A stretch of 5,765 nucleotides of DNA, from positions 1-5,765 of the forward strand of contig JAKJGD010000152.1 in the NCBI GenBank assembly GCA_022704585.1. The letters run 5' to 3'. Below, in pieces: positions 4,549-5,765 of the stretch. The position numbers and the translations under genes are program-made. Below the pieces are notes generated by a model that did not search any database, was not told the origin of the DNA, and saw only the letters and a program-made list of their open reading frames with translations. Within the stretch, counting starts at the first letter, position 1; each line of letters begins with the position of its first letter. Source of the DNA: Spirochaetota bacterium (GTDB lineage: Bacteria > Spirochaetota > UBA4802 > UBA5550).

Positions 4549-5547
4549 ATGAACAAGAGGAAGATGATCATTGCAGCAGCCCTTGCAATAGTGGTAATCA
4601 TTATTATTACCCTTGTCATGAGGAGAAACAGCAGCGAAGGCACTATCATCGATGAAAGTTACAGGATCAAGTTGAAGGACATAGAGCTGTATTACAAAAA
4701 GGTTGATTTCAACGAGGATAACATTGATGATTACTTCGCCAACAGCGTCATTAATCCCTACACCCTGAAGTTCTTCCTCTCACTTGACGAGAAATTTAAA
4801 GATTCGAAAAATCTCGAAGACCACCTGGAACGGGTCCGCCAGTATCTTTTCTCGATCATGTCAGCCGATGATGCGGAGAAGCTTTTCGCCGTATACAAGA
4901 CCTACATGGACTACCAGATCGGTCTTGTCGAAAAGACCAGGGAATGGGGTTCGCCCGCTACTCCCGAGGAAGCCATCGAGTTCCTCCACGACATTCAGAA
5001 GTACCGGCGCGAGGTTTTCGGCAAAGAGGCGGCTGACGCCCTGTTCGGGGCCAGCGTGAAGGCGCAGGAGTATCCGATCCGCCGGAGCATGATCATAAAC
5101 GACAAGGAGATGTACGGCGCGGACAAGGAGAAGAGGATCCAGGAGCTGAATAAAAAGATGTGGGGGGACGAGGCGGACGCGGTCGATGCCTACACCAAGC
5201 CCTATACCCGCTACCAGGAGAAGCTCCAGATATACGAGAAAGACCTCTCCGAGCTTCCCGCGGAGGCGGACAAGCAGGCGATGATCAGGAAATTCCGCGA
5301 GGAAATATTCACCACGGAGCAGGTCCAGCGGCTTGACGAGGTCGACAGGGTCATCGAGCAGGAGCAGAAGAAAGAGACCGACTACTACGCGAAGGAGAGC
5401 AGGATAAAAAGCGACCCGAACCTTGATGCTGACGAGAAGGCGAAAAAGATAGAGGAGCTGCAGAATGATACGTTCGGCGAAGAGGCCGAGGCGTTCCGGC
5501 GGCGGCTTGCCATAGAAAAGGGCCTCGAAGAGGCCCGCCAGAAGTAG
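4549..5547 (+). CDS. lif: Lipase-specific foldase (steric chaperone) homologue, membrane-anchored
   Basis: A 332-residue protein resembling lipase chaperones (Lif/LifO/LimK), which stay in the inner membrane and wrap helical domains around the exported lipase so that it folds. Residues about 6-24 form the N-terminal membrane anchor after a basic MNKRK. The periplasmic part is almost entirely charged helix. Family-like segments are FFLSLDEKF (75-83), LFAVYKTYMDYQIGL (112-126), YRREVFGKEAADALF (152-166) and DKEKRIQELNKKMWGDEADAV (192-212); the last is echoed at 296-316. The hallmark RxxFDY(F/C)LSAxGE is degraded: the FDY positions read LKF and the Arg is not evident. The usual long Ala/Pro-rich linker is nearly absent. 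Length is close to the typical 340 or so. The identification draws strength from the lipase gene next door, which is separated from it by a terminator. A generic coiled-coil periplasmic protein is the alternative. Confidence 0.75.
   Translation: MNKRKMIIAAALAIVVIIIITLVMRRNSSEGTIIDESYRIKLKDIELYYKKVDFNEDNIDDYFANSVINPYTLKFFLSLDEKFKDSKNLEDHLERVRQYLFSIMSADDAEKLFAVYKTYMDYQIGLVEKTREWGSPATPEEAIEFLHDIQKYRREVFGKEAADALFGASVKAQEYPIRRSMIINDKEMYGADKEKRIQELNKKMWGDEADAVDAYTKPYTRYQEKLQIYEKDLSELPAEADKQAMIRKFREEIFTTEQVQRLDEVDRVIEQEQKKETDYYAKESRIKSDPNLDADEKAKKIEELQNDTFGEEAEAFRRRLAIEKGLEEARQK
5122..5184 (+). repeat. Internal protein repeat of the foldase, copy 1
   Basis: This segment encodes residues 192-212. 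With copy 2 (residues 296-316) it shares 9 of 21 identical residues plus about seven conservative changes, with the core pattern K-x-K-(R/K)-I-x-E-L then (W/F)-G-(D/E)-E-A-x-A. It reflects the repeated helical architecture expected of the foldase. Confidence 0.5.
5434..5496 (+). repeat. Internal protein repeat of the foldase, copy 2
   Basis: This segment encodes residues 296-316, the second copy of the 21-residue helical unit, 104 residues after the first. A looser third relative, REVFGKEAADALF, lies at residues 154-166. Confidence 0.5.
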
Positions 5548-5568
5548 CCGGCCGCGCCGTGCGGCCGG
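5548..5568. terminator. Hairpin shared by convergent gene ends
   Basis: CCGGCCGC (5548-5555) and GCGGCCGG (5561-5568) form a perfect 8-bp GC stem with a 5-nt loop. It starts directly after the foldase stop codon and ends 3 nt before the stop of the convergent minus-strand gene. It could serve both transcripts. T-runs are lacking or weak, so it is not a strict intrinsic terminator. Confidence 0.5.
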
Positions 5569-5571
5569 GAC

Positions 5572-5765
5572 CTACTTTTCAGAAGTATAGAATTTGTCGA
5601 TGCTGTCCGTGCCCAGGTCCGGCCTGAGCTTGTTCGCCTCGTGCAGATACACGTGCTTCATCTCTTCCTGCCGGCGGTCCGAGTTGACGTGAACAAGCAC
5701 CCTGATGCAGCTTCGGAGGCTCCCCTTCACCGGGATCTCGAGCGTGCAGAAAAGCGGCGTGTAGA
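5572..5765 (-). CDS. C-terminal fragment of an unrecognised protein
   Basis: Sixty-four codons plus two leading bases are open on the minus strand up to the TAG at 5574-5572; the N-terminal part lies beyond the right edge. The codons are GC-rich at third positions, like the neighbouring genes, which favours a real gene. The start of the fragment reads [19 protein letters not shown] and is followed by a hydrophobic strand [11 protein letters not shown] charged, probably helical stretch near [15 protein letters not shown] comes next, and the protein ends in FYTSEK. This looks like a soluble alpha/beta domain with no membrane segment. I do not recognise the family and assign no function. It is convergent with the foldase gene across a 24-bp gap holding one hairpin, so there is no sign that it belongs to the lipase unit. 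Confidence 0.65.
   Translation of the reverse strand, partial: YTPLFCTLEIPVKGSLRSCIRVLVHVNSDRRQEEMKHVYLHEANKLRPDLGTDSIDKFYTSEK

Overview
The window is about 5.8 kb of chromosomal DNA from a Gram-negative (two-membrane) bacterium. The main clue is a Sec-exported lipase of the Pseudomonas/Burkholderia type beside a membrane-anchored, steric-foldase-like chaperone. That pair normally serves folding in the periplasm before secretion. Gene GC is moderate to high, while the intergenic DNA before the lipase is extremely AT-rich. The phylum cannot be fixed from the sequence. The lipase and chaperone are divergent from the proteobacterial prototypes, so a deep-branching proteobacterium, Desulfobacterota or Spirochaetota member is plausible, but this is only a guess.

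Layout, left to right. (1) A minus-strand gene start (1-95, cut by the edge) looks like the N-terminus of an N-formylglutamate amidohydrolase-type protein and has a good promoter at 132-162. (2) A divergent plus-strand gene (317-2275) encodes an exported UshA/CpdB-type 5'-nucleotidase or cyclic phosphodiesterase, with an unusual C-terminal membrane anchor and a Ca-binding-like loop. (3) A convergent gap (2276-2484) is rich in inverted repeats. (4) A minus-strand HD-domain metal-dependent hydrolase lies at 2485-3060. (5) A 420-bp AT-rich intergenic region (3061-3480) holds a terminator-like hairpin, a consensus promoter and a perfect 14-bp palindrome. (6) The triacylglycerol lipase gene (3481-4374) ends at a textbook intrinsic terminator. 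(7) The lipase-foldase homologue (4549-5547) follows with its own promoter. (8) After a hairpin at 5548-5568, a convergent minus-strand gene end (5572-5765) encodes an unrecognised protein.

How the genes fit together. The lipase and foldase form one functional unit: the lipase is exported, folds on the inner-membrane foldase, and is probably then secreted by a type II system that is not in this window. Unlike the classical lip-lif operon, the two genes are separated by a strong terminator, and each has its own promoter carrying a similar TACAATA box at the same distance from its -35. The nucleotidase acts in the periplasm in nucleotide or phosphate scavenging. The HD hydrolase is cytoplasmic and shows no clear functional link to its neighbours. 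The most notable features are the divergent foldase with a degraded signature motif, the lipase with a changed Ca ligand and no disulfide, and the shared promoter architecture. I see no mobile element, CRISPR array, tRNA or rRNA.
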